64,000 bases of DNA from an uncultured Eubacterium sp. (GCA_945939115.1 CAMEVC010000001.1:1-64000); one strand, 5' to 3'. Shown: positions 27,478-38,669, numbered from the stretch's first letter. Notes: generated by a model not told the origin, from the sequence alone. A program made the numbers and translations.

Positions 27478-27599
27478 CAGCCAGAATCTGTCATAATAAT
27501 AAGCTTATTACAACACATACTAACACCAAGACGATAAGTCATGGCGCCATGGCTATTCGCCTTAAATCAACAAATGTGTTAATAATAAGGAGGTTTATT

Positions 27600-27809
27600 A
27601 TGACTAAATCAACAGGTTCTAATAGCAAGACTAAGAAGGAAGCACAGAGCGCACTTGACAGATTCAAGATGGAGGTTGCTTCAGAAATCGGTGTTAATTT
27701 AAAGGAAGGTTACAATGGAGACCTCACATCAGCAGAAGCTGGTTCAGTAGGTGGTAACATGGTTAAAGAGATGATCAGAAGACAGGAAGAGCAGATGAGT
27801 GGTCAGTAG
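27600..27809 (+). CDS. Small acid-soluble spore protein, alpha/beta type
   Basis: This 69-residue protein matches the alpha/beta SASP family. The germination protease site region is FKMEVASEIGV, and the strongly conserved GYNGDLTSAEAGSVGGNMVKEMI follows in full. These proteins coat DNA in the forespore and protect it from UV and heat, then are degraded on germination. The start is ATG 27600 with AAGGAGG six bases upstream; the frame extends upstream to 27549 without family similarity. A forespore (sigma-G) promoter is expected but I could not identify one with confidence. It is direct evidence that the organism carries sporulation genes. Confidence 0.93.
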   Translation: MTKSTGSNSKTKKEAQSALDRFKMEVASEIGVNLKEGYNGDLTSAEAGSVGGNMVKEMIRRQEEQMSGQ

Positions 27810-27849
27810 CAGCTGATTTCTCTAAAAAGAATACTAATATTTATCTGCT

Positions 27850-27920
27850 AAGATAATGATGGGCTACAGTCTTTATATTCCAGGGAATACAAGGACTGTA
27901 GCCTTATCTTTTATTTTTTC
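27850..27920 (+). terminator. Intrinsic terminator after the spore protein gene
   Basis: AAGATAA plus GGCTACAGTC pair with GACTGTAGCC plus TTATCTT (long stem, interrupted at the base), followed by TTATTTTTT. Confidence 0.9.
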
Positions 27921-27950
27921 AACTTTTTGCTGGTAATCTCAATTAACTTG

Positions 27951-27959
27951 TGTTATAAT
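27951..27959 (+). promoter_or_regulatory. Extended -10 promoter of tig
   Basis: TGTTATAAT is an extended -10 element, with only a weak -35 (TGGTAA, 17 bp upstream). It lies 50 bases before the tig start. Confidence 0.55.
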
Positions 27960-28008
27960 TCGTGGGTATGTTGTACGATAGATACATTACATAAGGAGGA
28001 TTTTTTTA

Positions 28009-29298
28009 ATGAGTTTCACAGTTGAGAATTTAGAAGAGAAGAATATGGTAAAGCTTGTTATCGAGTCTACTGCAGAGGAGTTTGAGGCAGGACTTAATAC
28101 TGCATATAATAAGAATAAGAGTAAGATCAGCCTTCCGGGTTTCAGAAAAGGTAAGGCACCTAGAAAGATGATTGAGAAGATGTACGGCGCAGAAGTATTT
28201 TATGAAGACGCTGCTAACTCTATCATTCCTGATGCTTATGCTAAGGCAGCAGATGAGTGTGGACTTGAGCTTGTTTCACAGCCTAAGATTAACGTAACAC
28301 AGTTAGAGGCTGGCAAGCCATTTATCTTCGAGGCTGTTGTTGCAATTAAGCCAGAGGTAGAGCTTGGACAGTACAAGGGAGTAGAGGTTTCTAAGAATGA
28401 TGTGGAAGCAACTGACGCAGACGTTGAAGAAGAGTTAAAGAGAGTACAGGATCAGAATTCAAGAACTGTAGCTGTATCTGACAGAGCTGTTAAGGATGGA
28501 GATAATACTGTAATAGATTTTGAAGGCTTTGTTGATGGAGTTGCCTTTGATGGTGGAAAGGGAACAGATTATCCACTTACAATTGGTTCACATTCATTCA
28601 TTGATAATTTTGAGGAACAGATTATCGGCATGAATATTGGTGATGAGAAGGAAATCAATGTTACTTTCCCAGAGGAATACCATGCAGAAGAGCTTAAGGG
28701 TAAGCCGGCAGTATTCAAGGTAAAGGTTAAGGAGATAAAGGAGAAACAGCTTCCAGAACTCAATGATGAGTTTGCACAGGATGTTTCAGATTTCGATACA
28801 CTCGCTGAGTACAGGGATGATCTCAAGAAGAAGATTGAGACAAGAAAAGCTAACGAGGCTAAGGCTAAGAAGGAAGATGAGGCAATTGCTAAGATTATCG
28901 AGACTTCTAAGATGGATATTCCGGAAGCTATGGTTGACACTCAGGTTAACAGAATGGTTGAGGATTTTGCACAGAGATTACAGCAGCAGGGATTATCTGT
29001 TGAGCAGTATTTCCAGTATACAGGAATGACTGCTGATAAGATTATGGATGAGATGAAGCCTGAGGCTGTGAAGAGAATCCAGTCAAGACTTGTACTTGAG
29101 GCTATTGTTAAGGCTGAGAATATCGAGACATCAGATGATGAGTTTGAGGCAGAGTTAAAGAAGATGGCTGATGCATACAAGATGGAGCTTGATCAGATTA
29201 AGGAATTTATGGGCGATTATGAGAAAAAGCAGATTAGGGAAGATCTTGCAATTCAGAAGGCCGTTGAACTTATCGTAGATTCAGTTGTTGAGAAATAA
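28009..29298 (+). CDS. tig: Trigger factor (ribosome-associated chaperone, peptidyl-prolyl isomerase)
   Basis: This 429-residue protein binds near the ribosome exit tunnel and shields nascent chains. The ribosome-binding signature is GFRKGKAPR (about residues 45-53; family consensus GFRxGxxP). The FKBP-type isomerase domain lies at about 150-240 (DGDNTVIDFEGFVDG...), followed by the long helical C-terminal chaperone arms. AAGGAGG precedes the ATG. It heads the conserved tig-clpP-clpX-lon-ysxC order seen across Clostridia. Confidence 0.97.
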   Translation: MSFTVENLEEKNMVKLVIESTAEEFEAGLNTAYNKNKSKISLPGFRKGKAPRKMIEKMYGAEVFYEDAANSIIPDAYAKAADECGLELVSQPKINVTQLEAGKPFIFEAVVAIKPEVELGQYKGVEVSKNDVEATDADVEEELKRVQDQNSRTVAVSDRAVKDGDNTVIDFEGFVDGVAFDGGKGTDYPLTIGSHSFIDNFEEQIIGMNIGDEKEINVTFPEEYHAEELKGKPAVFKVKVKEIKEKQLPELNDEFAQDVSDFDTLAEYRDDLKKKIETRKANEAKAKKEDEAIAKIIETSKMDIPEAMVDTQVNRMVEDFAQRLQQQGLSVEQYFQYTGMTADKIMDEMKPEAVKRIQSRLVLEAIVKAENIETSDDEFEAELKKMADAYKMELDQIKEFMGDYEKKQIREDLAIQKAVELIVDSVVEK

Positions 29299-29340
29299 TT
29301 AAACCCAGCAATACATTTTTAGTATATCGGAGGTTGTGTA

Positions 29341-29922
29341 ATGAGTTTTGTACCTTATGTCATTGAACAGAACAGCAGGGGAGAGAGGTCATATGATATT
29401 TATTCACGTCTGCTGAAAGACAGAATTATATTTTTAGGAGAAGAAGTAACAGATGTTTCCGCTAACCTTGTGGTAGCGCAGATGTTATTCTTAGAGGCAG
29501 AAGATCCTGGAAAGGATATACATTTCTACATTAACAGCCCGGGTGGATCAGTTTCGGCAGGTTTTGCCATATATGATACTATGCAGTACATTAAGTGTGA
29601 TGTATCTACTATATGTATAGGTATGGCAGCAAGCATGGGAGCTTTCCTGCTCTCTGGTGGCGCTAAGGGTAAGAGACTTGCTCTTCCTAATTCGGAAATT
29701 ATGATTCACCAGCCGTCAGGTGGTGCAAAGGGTCAGGAGACTGAAATCAGAATTATTGCTGAGAATATACTTAAGACAAGAAATAAGTTAAACGAAATAC
29801 TGGCTGCCAATACAGGAAAGTCAGTTGAGGAGATTGCACGCGACACAGAGAGAGATAATTACATGACAGCACAGGAAGCTGTTGCTTATGGGCTTATCGA
29901 CAGTGTTGTGGAAAAGAGATAA
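29341..29922 (+). CDS. clpP: ATP-dependent Clp protease proteolytic subunit
   Basis: This 193-residue serine peptidase forms the double heptamer chamber that degrades proteins unfolded by ClpX or other Clp ATPases. The triad is Ser98 (GMAASMGAF), His123 (MIHQPSGG) and Asp172 (DTERDNYM). The length and N-terminus ([10 protein letters not shown]) match mature-type ClpP. GGAGG precedes the ATG. It lies between tig and clpX, as expected for a quality-control operon; no terminator is seen on either side. Confidence 0.98.
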   Translation: MSFVPYVIEQNSRGERSYDIYSRLLKDRIIFLGEEVTDVSANLVVAQMLFLEAEDPGKDIHFYINSPGGSVSAGFAIYDTMQYIKCDVSTICIGMAASMGAFLLSGGAKGKRLALPNSEIMIHQPSGGAKGQETEIRIIAENILKTRNKLNEILAANTGKSVEEIARDTERDNYMTAQEAVAYGLIDSVVEKR

Positions 29923-30012
29923 TTGCTTATGATAAGGAAGATGCCTGCAGTATTATATACATTTGCAGGTGTCTCCCTTGTTTTTGCATGAGTGATAATG
30001 TTGGAGGATAAT

Positions 30013-31281
30013 ATGGCAGGCAGAAATATGGACGAGAAGCTTAGATGCTCTTTCTGTAATAAAACCCAGGATCAGGTTAAAAAGCTTATCGCAGGACATA
30101 ATGGCGTTTACATTTGTGATGAATGTGTTGAAATATGCAGCGATATTCTTGACGAGGAGTTTGAGATTGAGGCGGATGATAAGAGCGCTGCCGCAGGTAT
30201 GGAGATTAATCTTCTCAAACCGAAACAGATTAAAGAATTCCTTGATGATTATGTCATAGGACAGGATGATGCCAAGAAAGTGCTGGCAGTTGCTGTATAT
30301 AACCATTATAAGAGGATAATGTCACAGGCAGATGTTGATGTTGAACTGCAGAAGAGTAACATTCTTATGCTTGGACCTACCGGTTCCGGTAAAACTTTTC
30401 TTGCGCAGAATCTGGCAAGACTGCTGAATGTACCATTCGCTATTGCAGATGCAACAACTCTTACTGAGGCCGGATATGTGGGTGAAGATGTAGAGAACAT
30501 TCTTTTAAAGCTTATTCAGGCGGCAGATTATGATGTGGAAAAAGCACAATATGGAATTATATATATTGATGAGATAGATAAGATAACTAAGAAATCAGAG
30601 AATGTCTCTATTACAAGGGATGTTTCCGGCGAGGGAGTACAGCAGGCACTTCTGAAAATTCTTGAGGGAACGGTTGCATCTGTTCCGCCACAGGGAGGAA
30701 GAAAGCATCCTCAGCAGGAGCTGATACCTATTGATACAACTAATATTCTGTTTATTTGCGGTGGTGCATTTGATGGTCTGGAGAAGATTATCGAATCCCG
30801 TATGGATAAAAGTTCTATAGGATTTAATTCAGAACTTAAGGAAAAGAGCAATGATAATATCGGAGAGATGTTTCACAAGGCTCTTCCTCAGGATTTTATC
30901 AAATTTGGTCTTATCCCGGAATTTGTGGGAAGAGTTCCTGTTGTAGTTTCACTTGATTCTCTTGACGAGGACTCTCTGGTGCGAATCTTAAGAGAACCGA
31001 AGAATGCTATTATCAAGCAGTATCAGGCGCTTTTCGGGCTTGATGAGGTTGCTCTTGAATTCACAGATGATGCGGTTAAAGCTGTGGCACATAAGAGTTT
31101 TGAGAGAAAGACAGGAGCAAGAGGTCTTCGATCAATTCTGGAATCTGTCATGAATGAGGTAATGTATGAGATTCCATCAGATGAGACTGTAGCTAAATGT
31201 ATAATAACTAAGGAAGCTGTAGAGGGTACAGCAAAGCCTCTGTTAGAGTATAGAACAGATGCTGTTAAAAAAGCACAGTAG
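30013..31281 (+). CDS. clpX: ATP-dependent Clp protease ATP-binding subunit ClpX
   Basis: This 422-residue AAA+ unfoldase partners ClpP. The N-terminal zinc-binding domain has four cysteines (CSFC near residue 11 and CDECVEIC near 35). Walker A GPTGSGKT is at 121-128, IIYIDEIDK is Walker B, and a pore loop GYVGEDV follows. ATG 30013 is chosen because GGAGG lies five bases upstream; a GTG in frame at 29992 has no site. The gene is closed by a terminator-like hairpin at 31290, so lon may have its own control. Confidence 0.97.
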   Translation: MAGRNMDEKLRCSFCNKTQDQVKKLIAGHNGVYICDECVEICSDILDEEFEIEADDKSAAAGMEINLLKPKQIKEFLDDYVIGQDDAKKVLAVAVYNHYKRIMSQADVDVELQKSNILMLGPTGSGKTFLAQNLARLLNVPFAIADATTLTEAGYVGEDVENILLKLIQAADYDVEKAQYGIIYIDEIDKITKKSENVSITRDVSGEGVQQALLKILEGTVASVPPQGGRKHPQQELIPIDTTNILFICGGAFDGLEKIIESRMDKSSIGFNSELKEKSNDNIGEMFHKALPQDFIKFGLIPEFVGRVPVVVSLDSLDEDSLVRILREPKNAIIKQYQALFGLDEVALEFTDDAVKAVAHKSFERKTGARGLRSILESVMNEVMYEIPSDETVAKCIITKEAVEGTAKPLLEYRTDAVKKAQ

Positions 31282-31289
31282 GGTTTATC

Positions 31290-31325
31290 AGGCGGATTGT
31301 TCAATGCGAACGGTTCGCCTTTTTA
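31290..31325 (+). terminator. Intrinsic terminator between clpX and lon
   Basis: AGGCGGATTGTTC pairs with GAACGGTTCGCCT (13 bp with three G-U pairs), followed by TTTTT. Confidence 0.8.
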
Positions 31326-31364
31326 AAATTATTTTAATTATGAATAACAAAGGAAAATGATTAT

Positions 31365-33719
31365 ATGATTAAGGAAAAGGATAAGCATAAATATCCTGCT
31401 ATTCCTCTGAGGAATACCACGGTATTTCCGGGAATGGTGGTACATTTTGACGTGAGCCGGAAGAAATCCGTCAAGGCAGTAGAAACGGCTATGTCAACGG
31501 ATCAGTATATATATCTTGTAACCCAGTTAGATTCCCAGGTTAACGAGCCGGAGCTTCGGGATTTATATTCAGTAGGAACAATAGCCCAGATTAAGCAGAT
31601 AATCAAGATGCCGGGCAGGATATTACGGGTTCAGGTTGAGGGAATTGACAGAGCTGAAATTAACAGTTTTGAACAGGAAGCAGGCATCATGGTTGCTGAG
31701 GTGACAGGAATTGCTGCTATGCCAAAGCCGGATATGGTTCTCGGGAGAGCTATTCTTTTGGGCATGAAAGAGCTTCTTAAACAGTATGCACAGGTGAATC
31801 CTAAATTTGCTAAAGATACAGTCAAAAGATGGCTTGATTACAGGGATGCAGAACCGCTCCTGAGTGAGTTTGCCGCTGAATTCCCGATGGAATATGACAA
31901 GAGACAGAAGTTTCTTGAGATGGCTGACTATGAAGAAATGTATACATTTGCGGCAACAATACTTATCAACGAGACTAATGCATACAGAATCAAGGAAGAA
32001 CTTGGAAACATTGTGCGGGAGAAAGTTGAGAAGAACCAGAAGGAGTATATTCTCAGGGAGGAACTTGCGGCAATCAATGAGGAACTTGACGGAGGGACAT
32101 TGTCTGAGGCGGAGGAACTTAAAGAGGAAGTTGCTAAGCTGGATGCACCGCAGTATGTTAAAGATAAGCTGAATAAGGAGATAAAACGCCTTAAGAACCT
32201 GTCAGGTAATAATTCTGAAGCAAATGTTGAGCGTACATATATTGAGACATGTCTTGACCTGCCTTGGAATGTTAAAACACAGGATAACAGGGATATCGAC
32301 AATGCCCGGAGGATTCTGGACGCTGACCACTATGGAATGAAGGAAATCAAGGACAGGATAATTGAATCTCTTGCTGTGAGAAATATTACAAGTACCGGAA
32401 AGGCACCTATAATATGTCTTGTGGGACCTCCGGGTACCGGAAAGACCTCTATCGCCAAGTCGGTGGCAAGGGCTTTGGGCAAACCTTATGTGAGAATATG
32501 TCTTGGCGGCGTGCGGGACGAAGCAGAGATTAGGGGACACAGAAAGACTTATATTGGAGCCATGCCGGGAAGAATAATAGAGGGACTTAAACAGGCAAAG
32601 GCTAACAATCCTCTTATGCTTCTTGACGAGATAGATAAGATAAGCAGTGATTACAAGGGGGATACATCTGCAGCACTGTTAGAAGTGCTTGACAGCGAGC
32701 AGAATGTCAACTTTGTGGATCATTACATTGAGATGCCTGTGGATTTATCAAATGTATTGTTTATCGCTACAGCTAATGATTTGTCTAAGATCAGCCGTCC
32801 GCTGCTTGACAGAATGGAAGTTATTGAGGTTGGTTCCTACACATCTAATGAAAAGTTTCATATAGCAAGAGAACATCTTATCAGAAAGCAGATGCAGGAG
32901 AATGGACTCTCTGCTTCAGATGTGAAATTCTCAGATAAAGCGGTGAGAATGATGATAGGTTCTTATACAAGAGAAGCTGGTGTGAGAGGCTTGGAAAGAC
33001 AGATTGCAAAAGCTGTCAGAAAAGCTGTGGGCAGCCTTTACAAAGAGGGCGTATTTGCTGCAGACGGTACAAGAAATAAAGGTGTTAAGAAGACTATTAA
33101 TATATCAGAAAAAAATCTTTCTGATTATCTTGGTAAAGTAAAATACAGACCGGATAAGAAGAACTCTAAAGGAGAGGTCGGTATTGTGAGAGGACTTGCA
33201 TGGACACAGGCAGGAGGCGACACTCTTGAAATAGAGGTTCTTGCGATTCCGGGAAAGGGTGAATTCAAACTCACTGGTAATATGGGAGATGTAATGAAGG
33301 AATCAGCGCAGATAGCGGTCTCTTATGTGAAATCAGTCACAGAATCAGGTAAATATAAAGTGAATAGAGATTTCTATGAGAACCATGTATTTCATCTGCA
33401 TATTCCGGAGGGTGCGACTCCTAAAGACGGCCCTTCTGCGGGTATTACAATGGCTACAGCTATTCTTTCTGCTGTTACAAAGAGACCTGTCAGAGCTGAT
33501 ATTTCCATGACGGGAGAGCTTACACTCAGAGGACGTATTCTTCCTATAGGGGGCATAAAAGAAAAACTTCTTGCAAGTAAAACTGCCGGAATTAAAACTG
33601 TATTTGTGCCAAAGGAAAATCAACCTGATGTGGAGGAATTAGACCAGGAGATTATAGAGGACATGGATATAATATATGTAGAGAGAGCACTTGATGTGTT
33701 TGAACATGCACTGATATAG
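31365..33719 (+). CDS. lon: ATP-dependent protease Lon
   Basis: This 784-residue protease degrades damaged and regulatory proteins. It has the N-terminal LON substrate domain ([18 protein letters not shown]), a coiled middle part, the AAA+ module with Walker A GPPGTGKT near residue 354-361, and a C-terminal proteolytic domain with Ser in KDGPSAG (about 691) and Lys in GGIKEKL (about 734). The length matches bacterial LonA. AAAGGA lies upstream of the ATG. It is followed by ysxC after about 60 bases, the usual partner in Firmicutes. Confidence 0.97.
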   Translation: MIKEKDKHKYPAIPLRNTTVFPGMVVHFDVSRKKSVKAVETAMSTDQYIYLVTQLDSQVNEPELRDLYSVGTIAQIKQIIKMPGRILRVQVEGIDRAEINSFEQEAGIMVAEVTGIAAMPKPDMVLGRAILLGMKELLKQYAQVNPKFAKDTVKRWLDYRDAEPLLSEFAAEFPMEYDKRQKFLEMADYEEMYTFAATILINETNAYRIKEELGNIVREKVEKNQKEYILREELAAINEELDGGTLSEAEELKEEVAKLDAPQYVKDKLNKEIKRLKNLSGNNSEANVERTYIETCLDLPWNVKTQDNRDIDNARRILDADHYGMKEIKDRIIESLAVRNITSTGKAPIICLVGPPGTGKTSIAKSVARALGKPYVRICLGGVRDEAEIRGHRKTYIGAMPGRIIEGLKQAKANNPLMLLDEIDKISSDYKGDTSAALLEVLDSEQNVNFVDHYIEMPVDLSNVLFIATANDLSKISRPLLDRMEVIEVGSYTSNEKFHIAREHLIRKQMQENGLSASDVKFSDKAVRMMIGSYTREAGVRGLERQIAKAVRKAVGSLYKEGVFAADGTRNKGVKKTINISEKNLSDYLGKVKYRPDKKNSKGEVGIVRGLAWTQAGGDTLEIEVLAIPGKGEFKLTGNMGDVMKESAQIAVSYVKSVTESGKYKVNRDFYENHVFHLHIPEGATPKDGPSAGITMATAILSAVTKRPVRADISMTGELTLRGRILPIGGIKEKLLASKTAGIKTVFVPKENQPDVEELDQEIIEDMDIIYVERALDVFEHALI

Positions 33720-33782
33720 CGGGGCTGTTTATGGTAAAAGCAGGCAAATACGCCTGATTGAAAGGAGGAAATGGGATTAATT

Positions 33783-34379
33783 ATGGTAATTAAGAAAGTA
33801 AATCTTGATATAGTTATAGGTGTGACTAGTGCACTTCCTCAGACAGAGTACCCTGAGGTGGCTTTTGCAGGAAAGTCCAATGTAGGAAAATCTTCACTCA
33901 TCAATGCCCTTATGAATAGAAAATCCTATGCCAGAACGTCTGCGCAGCCGGGGAAGACGCAGACAATCAATTTCTATAATATCAATGACTGTATGTTTCT
34001 TGTGGACCTTCCGGGTTATGGTTACGCTAATGTCAGCACTACGGTAAAAGCCAAATGGGGTAAAATGATAGAGAATTATCTTAAGAAAAGTAACCAGCTT
34101 AAACAGGTGTTTCTTCTTATTGATATTCGTCATAACCCATCGGAAAATGACAGGATGATGTATGAATGGATAGTGAGCAATGGATACAGACCGGTAATAG
34201 TTGCAACTAAGCTTGACAAGATTAAAAGAAGTCAGGTGGGTAAGCAGGTAAAAGCTGTAAGGACAGGCCTTGGATTAAAGGAGGATGATATTCTTATTCC
34301 TTTTTCTGCACAGACAAAGCAGGGATTAAGTGAACTTTGGAAACTGATTGATTCCTATGTGCTTCCATTAGAGGATTAA
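33783..34379 (+). CDS. ysxC: Ribosome biogenesis GTP-binding protein YsxC/EngB
   Basis: This 198-residue GTPase is needed for late assembly of the 50S subunit. The motifs are GKSNVGKSS (G1), T in AQPGKTQT (G2), DLPGYGYA (G3), TKLDK (G4) and SAQT (G5). Start choice: ATG 33771 is only two bases from AAGGAGG, while ATG 33783 (MVIKK...) is 14 bases away but matches where family members begin, so 33783 is used with some doubt. It ends at a bidirectional terminator. Confidence 0.94.
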   Translation: MVIKKVNLDIVIGVTSALPQTEYPEVAFAGKSNVGKSSLINALMNRKSYARTSAQPGKTQTINFYNINDCMFLVDLPGYGYANVSTTVKAKWGKMIENYLKKSNQLKQVFLLIDIRHNPSENDRMMYEWIVSNGYRPVIVATKLDKIKRSQVGKQVKAVRTGLGLKEDDILIPFSAQTKQGLSELWKLIDSYVLPLED

Positions 34380-34382
34380 CAA

Positions 34383-34430
34383 AAAACCGCCAGATTTATG
34401 CGTAAAGCTGTATCTGGCGGTTTTCTTTTA
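34383..34430. terminator. Bidirectional terminator between ysxC and the DUF4364 gene
   Basis: AAAACCGCCAGAT pairs with ATCTGGCGGTTTT around a 17-base loop, flanked by A and T runs on both sides, between convergent genes. Confidence 0.92.
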
Positions 34431-34443
34431 TGTATTGTGTATA

Positions 34444-34959
34444 TTACATTAATTTGTGGATTATATAATCATATAATTCCTGGCTGTTTTCGCGCCATCT
34501 TGCACATATTATTTCAGCCTGTTCCTCGACAGGAACATTAAGATTTAACTCAATAAGGGTTGTATCACCTTCTTTGACCTGACAGTGTGCAATATAACTG
34601 CCGTTAGGGAGTTCGTAACAGTCAGTTACGGTGCCGGCTTCATTCTTTAACTCATATCTGTTCTCAGAAAGGTATGTCTCAATATCATCTCTTATACCTG
34701 TTGAAATCTTGGTGTAGAAAAATGCGATAGTCTCCTCACCTTCCTTGGTAAGAGTGTAGTGAGTACTGCTCTGATGAGTTGTTCCCCTGATAAATCCATC
34801 TTCTACTAAAGAATTGATTGTCTTCTGGAAGGTGAAATAGTCAGTATACTGTTTATCCAGCATAAATGAAGAGAGCTGGGTATTAGACAGTGGGAAATTA
34901 ACTTTATTCAACATGTATAAAATCATTAATTTGTATAAAGTGTTAGAGTCTGTGTTCAT
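34444..34959 (-). CDS. DUF4364 family winged-helix-like protein
   Basis: This 171-residue protein is known across Clostridia but is of undefined function. The N-terminal 80 residues form a winged-helix-like pattern (LYKLMILYMLNKV, then SSFMLDKQYTDYFTFQKTINSL, then a YTLTKEGEE wing), resembling PadR or MarR folds. The C-terminal part carries regular strands (GSYIAHCQVKEGD). It may be a DNA-binding regulator, by inference. ATG 34959 has AAGGAAAAG upstream and lies 17 bases inside the end of the radical SAM gene, so translation is probably coupled. The frame upstream of 34959 is just the antisense-free overlap region. Confidence 0.82.
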   Translation of the reverse strand: MNTDSNTLYKLMILYMLNKVNFPLSNTQLSSFMLDKQYTDYFTFQKTINSLVEDGFIRGTTHQSSTHYTLTKEGEETIAFFYTKISTGIRDDIETYLSENRYELKNEAGTVTDCYELPNGSYIAHCQVKEGDTTLIELNLNVPVEEQAEIICARWRENSQELYDYIIHKLM

Positions 34960-35842
34960 AATCTTTTCCTTGATAAATGTTATTGTCTTTAAGGTAATGT
35001 GAGAGAGCATTGAGAACTCTTTTCTTATCTGCTGTCCATAATGGTGCGACGAGAGTATTTTTAGGGCCGTCACCGGTAAGCCTGTGAATTACCATGTCCT
35101 TAGGCAGAATGGCAAGTATTTGCCCTATAATCTGAAAATATTCTTCCATGGTCATAGTACTGAATCTGCCTGCACAGTAATCGACATAAAGGTCTGTATC
35201 TTTCAGTACATGTAAAAGCGCTATCTTGATTCCGGATGCCTTGCTGTCTGCAATATATCTGGCGGTGGCGACAGTATCCGCTGTCGTATCTCCCGGCAGA
35301 CCTACTATCATGTGTGTAATAAATTGTATCCCTGCCTGATTAAGATTGTGAGCAGCTTCGTCATAAACAGAGAGTTTATAACCGCGTCGTATATATCTGG
35401 CAGTGTCCTCGTTGATGGTCTGAAGTCCTAATTCAACCCAGACTGGCTTTATACTGTTTAATTCAGAAAGCAACTCAATTATATCGGTGCCCAGACAGTC
35501 AGGCCTTGTGGCAATGGAAAGGATGCGTATATCATCTCTCATAATTACGGGCGTGAACAGATTCTTTAAATAATCTGCATCAGCATATGTGTTAGTGAAG
35601 GATTGGAAATATGCTATATATTCATTGCCGGAATATTTGTCTGCGACAACAGATTTCGCTTTATCTATATCGGTAACAGCAAAATCGCCTGACCCTTGGG
35701 AACTGCAGAATATGCATCCCTTTGTATCAATAAGGCCGTCTCTGTTCGGGCATGTCATTCCACCCGATAAACTGAGCTTGTACAGCTTATGACCGTATGT
35801 TTTCTTGAGATATTCACTGACAGAATAATAATATGGAAGCAT
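34943..35842 (-). CDS. TIGR01212 family radical SAM protein (YhcC-like)
   Basis: This 299-residue protein has a radical SAM cluster motif spread as CPNRDG...CIFC (Cys spacing longer than the classic CxxxCxxC, as in the TIGR01212/YhcC and Elp3-like branch). It also has the SAM-binding GLQTINEDTARYIRRG stretch. The 4Fe-4S cluster would cleave S-adenosylmethionine to start a radical reaction; the substrate of YhcC-type enzymes is unsettled. It starts two bases after the malic enzyme stop and overlaps the DUF4364 gene, so the three form one transcript. Confidence 0.88.
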   Translation of the reverse strand: MLPYYYSVSEYLKKTYGHKLYKLSLSGGMTCPNRDGLIDTKGCIFCSSQGSGDFAVTDIDKAKSVVADKYSGNEYIAYFQSFTNTYADADYLKNLFTPVIMRDDIRILSIATRPDCLGTDIIELLSELNSIKPVWVELGLQTINEDTARYIRRGYKLSVYDEAAHNLNQAGIQFITHMIVGLPGDTTADTVATARYIADSKASGIKIALLHVLKDTDLYVDYCAGRFSTMTMEEYFQIIGQILAILPKDMVIHRLTGDGPKNTLVAPLWTADKKRVLNALSHYLKDNNIYQGKDYEHRL

Positions 35843-35844
35843 GA

Positions 35845-36999
35845 CTACTTCTCGATATGGTCGATGACAGCTTTGCTTACAACATCGGCAACTCTTGGGT
35901 CAAAAGCTTCAGGAAGAATGTTGACATCACTTACTTCATCCTCTGGAATAAGATTTGCAATTGCAAGTGCAGCAGCAAGTTTCATATCCTCTGTAATCTG
36001 TCTTGCGCGACCTTCAAGGGCACCTTTGAATATGCCAGGGAAAGCGATTACATTGTTAACCTGGTTAGGGAAGTCGGAACGACCTGTACCTACAACTCTT
36101 GCTCCTGCGGCTTTAGCCACATCCGGCATAATTTCTGGAACAGGATTTGCCATTGCAAATATTATGGCATCCTTATTCATGGTTTTTACCATGTCTGCTG
36201 TAACAATATTAGGAGCGGAAACACCTACAAATATGTCGGCACCGCATAGAGCATCTGCTAAAGTTCCTGTTTTGTTCTCAAGGTTTGTCACATCCATCAT
36301 TGATTGCTGCATCCAGTTAAGACCCTCTGTGCTCTTAGAGAGAATTCCGGATTTATCGCACATTGTAACATGTTTGAAACCATATGTAAGCAGAAGCTTT
36401 GTGATAGCAACACCGGCAGAACCTGCACCGTTGACAACAACCTGGCAGTTCTCCTTATTCTTTCCTGTAACTTTAAGTCCGTTTATGATTCCTGCGAGAA
36501 CAACAATTGCTGTACCGTGCTGATCATCGTGGAATACAGGTATGTCAAGAAGCTCCTTGAGTCTTGACTCTATTTCAAAGCATCTTGGGGCAGATATGTC
36601 TTCAAGATTGATACCGCCAAATGCAGGTGCAATATTAACTACAGTTTTAATGATTTCCTCTGTATCTTGAGTGTCAAGACAGATTGGAACTGCATTGACA
36701 TTACCAAACTCTTTGAAAAGAACAGCTTTTCCTTCCATAACAGGCATTGCAGCATGTGCGCCAATATTTCCGAGACCGAGAACTGCGCTTCCGTCTGAAA
36801 CTACAGCGATTGTATTGGCTTTGATAGTGTATTTGTAAGCTGCCTCCTGATCCTTGGCAATAACTTTGCAAGGCTCTGCTACACCAGGTGTGTAGGCAAG
36901 GGCAAGATCCTCTCTTGTCTGAATACTCATCTTAGGAGTTGTCTCGAATTTACCATTCCACTCTTCATGGAGCTTTAAGGCTTTCTCTGCATTAGTCAT
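35845..36999 (-). CDS. NAD(P)-dependent malic enzyme (oxaloacetate-decarboxylating)
   Basis: This 384-residue enzyme oxidatively decarboxylates malate to pyruvate. It has the short bacterial malic enzyme form: [10 protein letters not shown] (catalytic Tyr), [19 protein letters not shown], an FHDDQHGTA metal-binding block, and the nucleotide site [11 protein letters not shown]. The start is ATG 36999 with AAAGGAAG upstream; the frame extending to 37131 shows no family similarity. It heads the minus-strand operon. The cofactor preference is not decided here. Confidence 0.95.
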   Translation of the reverse strand: MTNAEKALKLHEEWNGKFETTPKMSIQTREDLALAYTPGVAEPCKVIAKDQEAAYKYTIKANTIAVVSDGSAVLGLGNIGAHAAMPVMEGKAVLFKEFGNVNAVPICLDTQDTEEIIKTVVNIAPAFGGINLEDISAPRCFEIESRLKELLDIPVFHDDQHGTAIVVLAGIINGLKVTGKNKENCQVVVNGAGSAGVAITKLLLTYGFKHVTMCDKSGILSKSTEGLNWMQQSMMDVTNLENKTGTLADALCGADIFVGVSAPNIVTADMVKTMNKDAIIFAMANPVPEIMPDVAKAAGARVVGTGRSDFPNQVNNVIAFPGIFKGALEGRARQITEDMKLAAALAIANLIPEDEVSDVNILPEAFDPRVADVVSKAVIDHIEK

Positions 37000-37199
37000 G
37001 ATATATATAATCTTCCTTTCAATATAATATTTAGTATGCTTATAACAGCAACATATATAATAACATATACGACCCGTTAAAAAAAGTATTTTAGACTTTT
37101 CTTTTGTAATAATATGATGTATAATACACATATTCTTTGATGCGTTTCAGCATCATATTCCCAGAGACATTTTTAGAAGTGAATACAGAGGTTTGGATT

Positions 37200-38621
37200 A
37201 TGAAAGCAAAGTTAGAGACATTGTCAGTGAGCGTATTGCGTGAGTTTGCAAAGGACAAGAATATCAAGAATATTTCTGCCATGAGGAAAAGTGAATTGAT
37301 TGATGCTATTATTGAAGCGGCAGAAAAGGAAGAAAAGAAGGAACATGCTGAGGTTGCAGATATAGCAGAGCAGGAAGATACATATGATGATAACAGCGAT
37401 TCTTCTGATTCAGGAGAACGAAAGAATCATGACCAGTTTGTGAGGGAAGATAAGAAAGACAGCAACTATCATGCGCAACCAAGGCAGGAGACGGCAGACG
37501 CCCCTATTGCAGACGGAATACTTGAGGTTATGTCGGAGGGGTACGGATTTATCAGATGTGAGAATTTTCTGCCGGGAGATAATGATGTATATGTATCACC
37601 ATCTCAGATAAGGAAGTTTAACCTTAAGACGGGTGATATAATTCAGGGACCTAAGAGAATGAAGGCTTCAGGAGAGAAGTTCTCCGCACTTATGTATCTT
37701 GAGACTGTGAATGGAAGAGAACCGGCTATAGCACAGAGGAGACCGGCTTTTGAGAGTCTTACACCAATTTTTCCTGATGAGAGAATTCATCTTGAGAAGA
37801 ATTCAAGCACGGTGGCAATGCGAATGGTAGACCTGATATCTCCTATCGGCAAAGGACAGAGAGGAATGATTGTTTCACAGCCCAAGTCAGGTAAGACAAC
37901 ACTTCTTAAGCAGATTGCCAATGCAGTGACTAAGAATAATCCGGAGATGCATTTGATAATTCTTCTTATTGACGAGCGTCCGGAAGAGGTTACAGATATT
38001 AAGGAATCAATAACAGGGGACAATGTTGAGGTTATCTACTCAACATTTGACGAGCTTCCAGAGAGACATAAGAGAGTGTCAGAGATGGTAATAGAGCGTG
38101 CTAAGAGACTTGTAGAGCAGAAGACAGACGTAATAATACTGTTAGACAGCATCACAAGACTTGCGAGGGCGTATAATCTCACAGTTCAGGCGAGTGGTCG
38201 TACTCTATCGGGTGGTCTTGATCCGGCAGCACTTCATATGCCTAAAAGATTCTTCGGTGCAGCAAGAAATATGCGTGAAGGTGGAAGTCTTACAATTCTT
38301 GCAACAGCCCTTGTCGAGACTGGAAGTAAAATGGACGATGTTGTGTTCGAGGAGTTCAAGGGAACCGGTAATATGGAACTTGTTCTTGACAGAAAGCTTT
38401 CAGAGAAAAGAGTATTTCCGGCTATAGATATTGCTAAGTCAAGTACAAGAAGAGAGGATTTACTTCTTAACAAAGAAGAGCTTGAAGCGGTAGATATTAT
38501 GAGAAAAGCTCTTAATGGTCTTAAGACCGATGAGGCTGCTGAGAGAATTCTTGACCTTTTTGTTAAGACAAGAAATAATGATGAACTTGTAAAAACTATA
38601 ATCAAGAATCATTATGTATAG
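37200..38621 (+). CDS. rho: Transcription termination factor Rho
   Basis: This 473-residue hexameric RNA helicase ends untranslated transcripts. It has a Rho N-terminal domain (about 1-45, [17 protein letters not shown]), an acidic low-complexity insert (about 46-95) between the N domain and the RNA-binding OB fold ([16 protein letters not shown]), Walker A near residue 230 (QPKSGKTTL), and the Q-loop/R-loop region SGGLDPAAL. The start is ATG 37200 with AGAGG upstream; the frame from 37137 overlaps the likely -10 (TATAAT, 37122) leader. The acidic insert is unusual compared with E. coli Rho but such inserts are seen in other Clostridia and Actinobacteria. Confidence 0.96.
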   Translation: MKAKLETLSVSVLREFAKDKNIKNISAMRKSELIDAIIEAAEKEEKKEHAEVADIAEQEDTYDDNSDSSDSGERKNHDQFVREDKKDSNYHAQPRQETADAPIADGILEVMSEGYGFIRCENFLPGDNDVYVSPSQIRKFNLKTGDIIQGPKRMKASGEKFSALMYLETVNGREPAIAQRRPAFESLTPIFPDERIHLEKNSSTVAMRMVDLISPIGKGQRGMIVSQPKSGKTTLLKQIANAVTKNNPEMHLIILLIDERPEEVTDIKESITGDNVEVIYSTFDELPERHKRVSEMVIERAKRLVEQKTDVIILLDSITRLARAYNLTVQASGRTLSGGLDPAALHMPKRFFGAARNMREGGSLTILATALVETGSKMDDVVFEEFKGTGNMELVLDRKLSEKRVFPAIDIAKSSTRREDLLLNKEELEAVDIMRKALNGLKTDEAAERILDLFVKTRNNDELVKTIIKNHYV

Positions 38622-38669
38622 AATTTTTCAGCGCATTTTAACATATAATATAACTTTTTGAAAAAGTGC

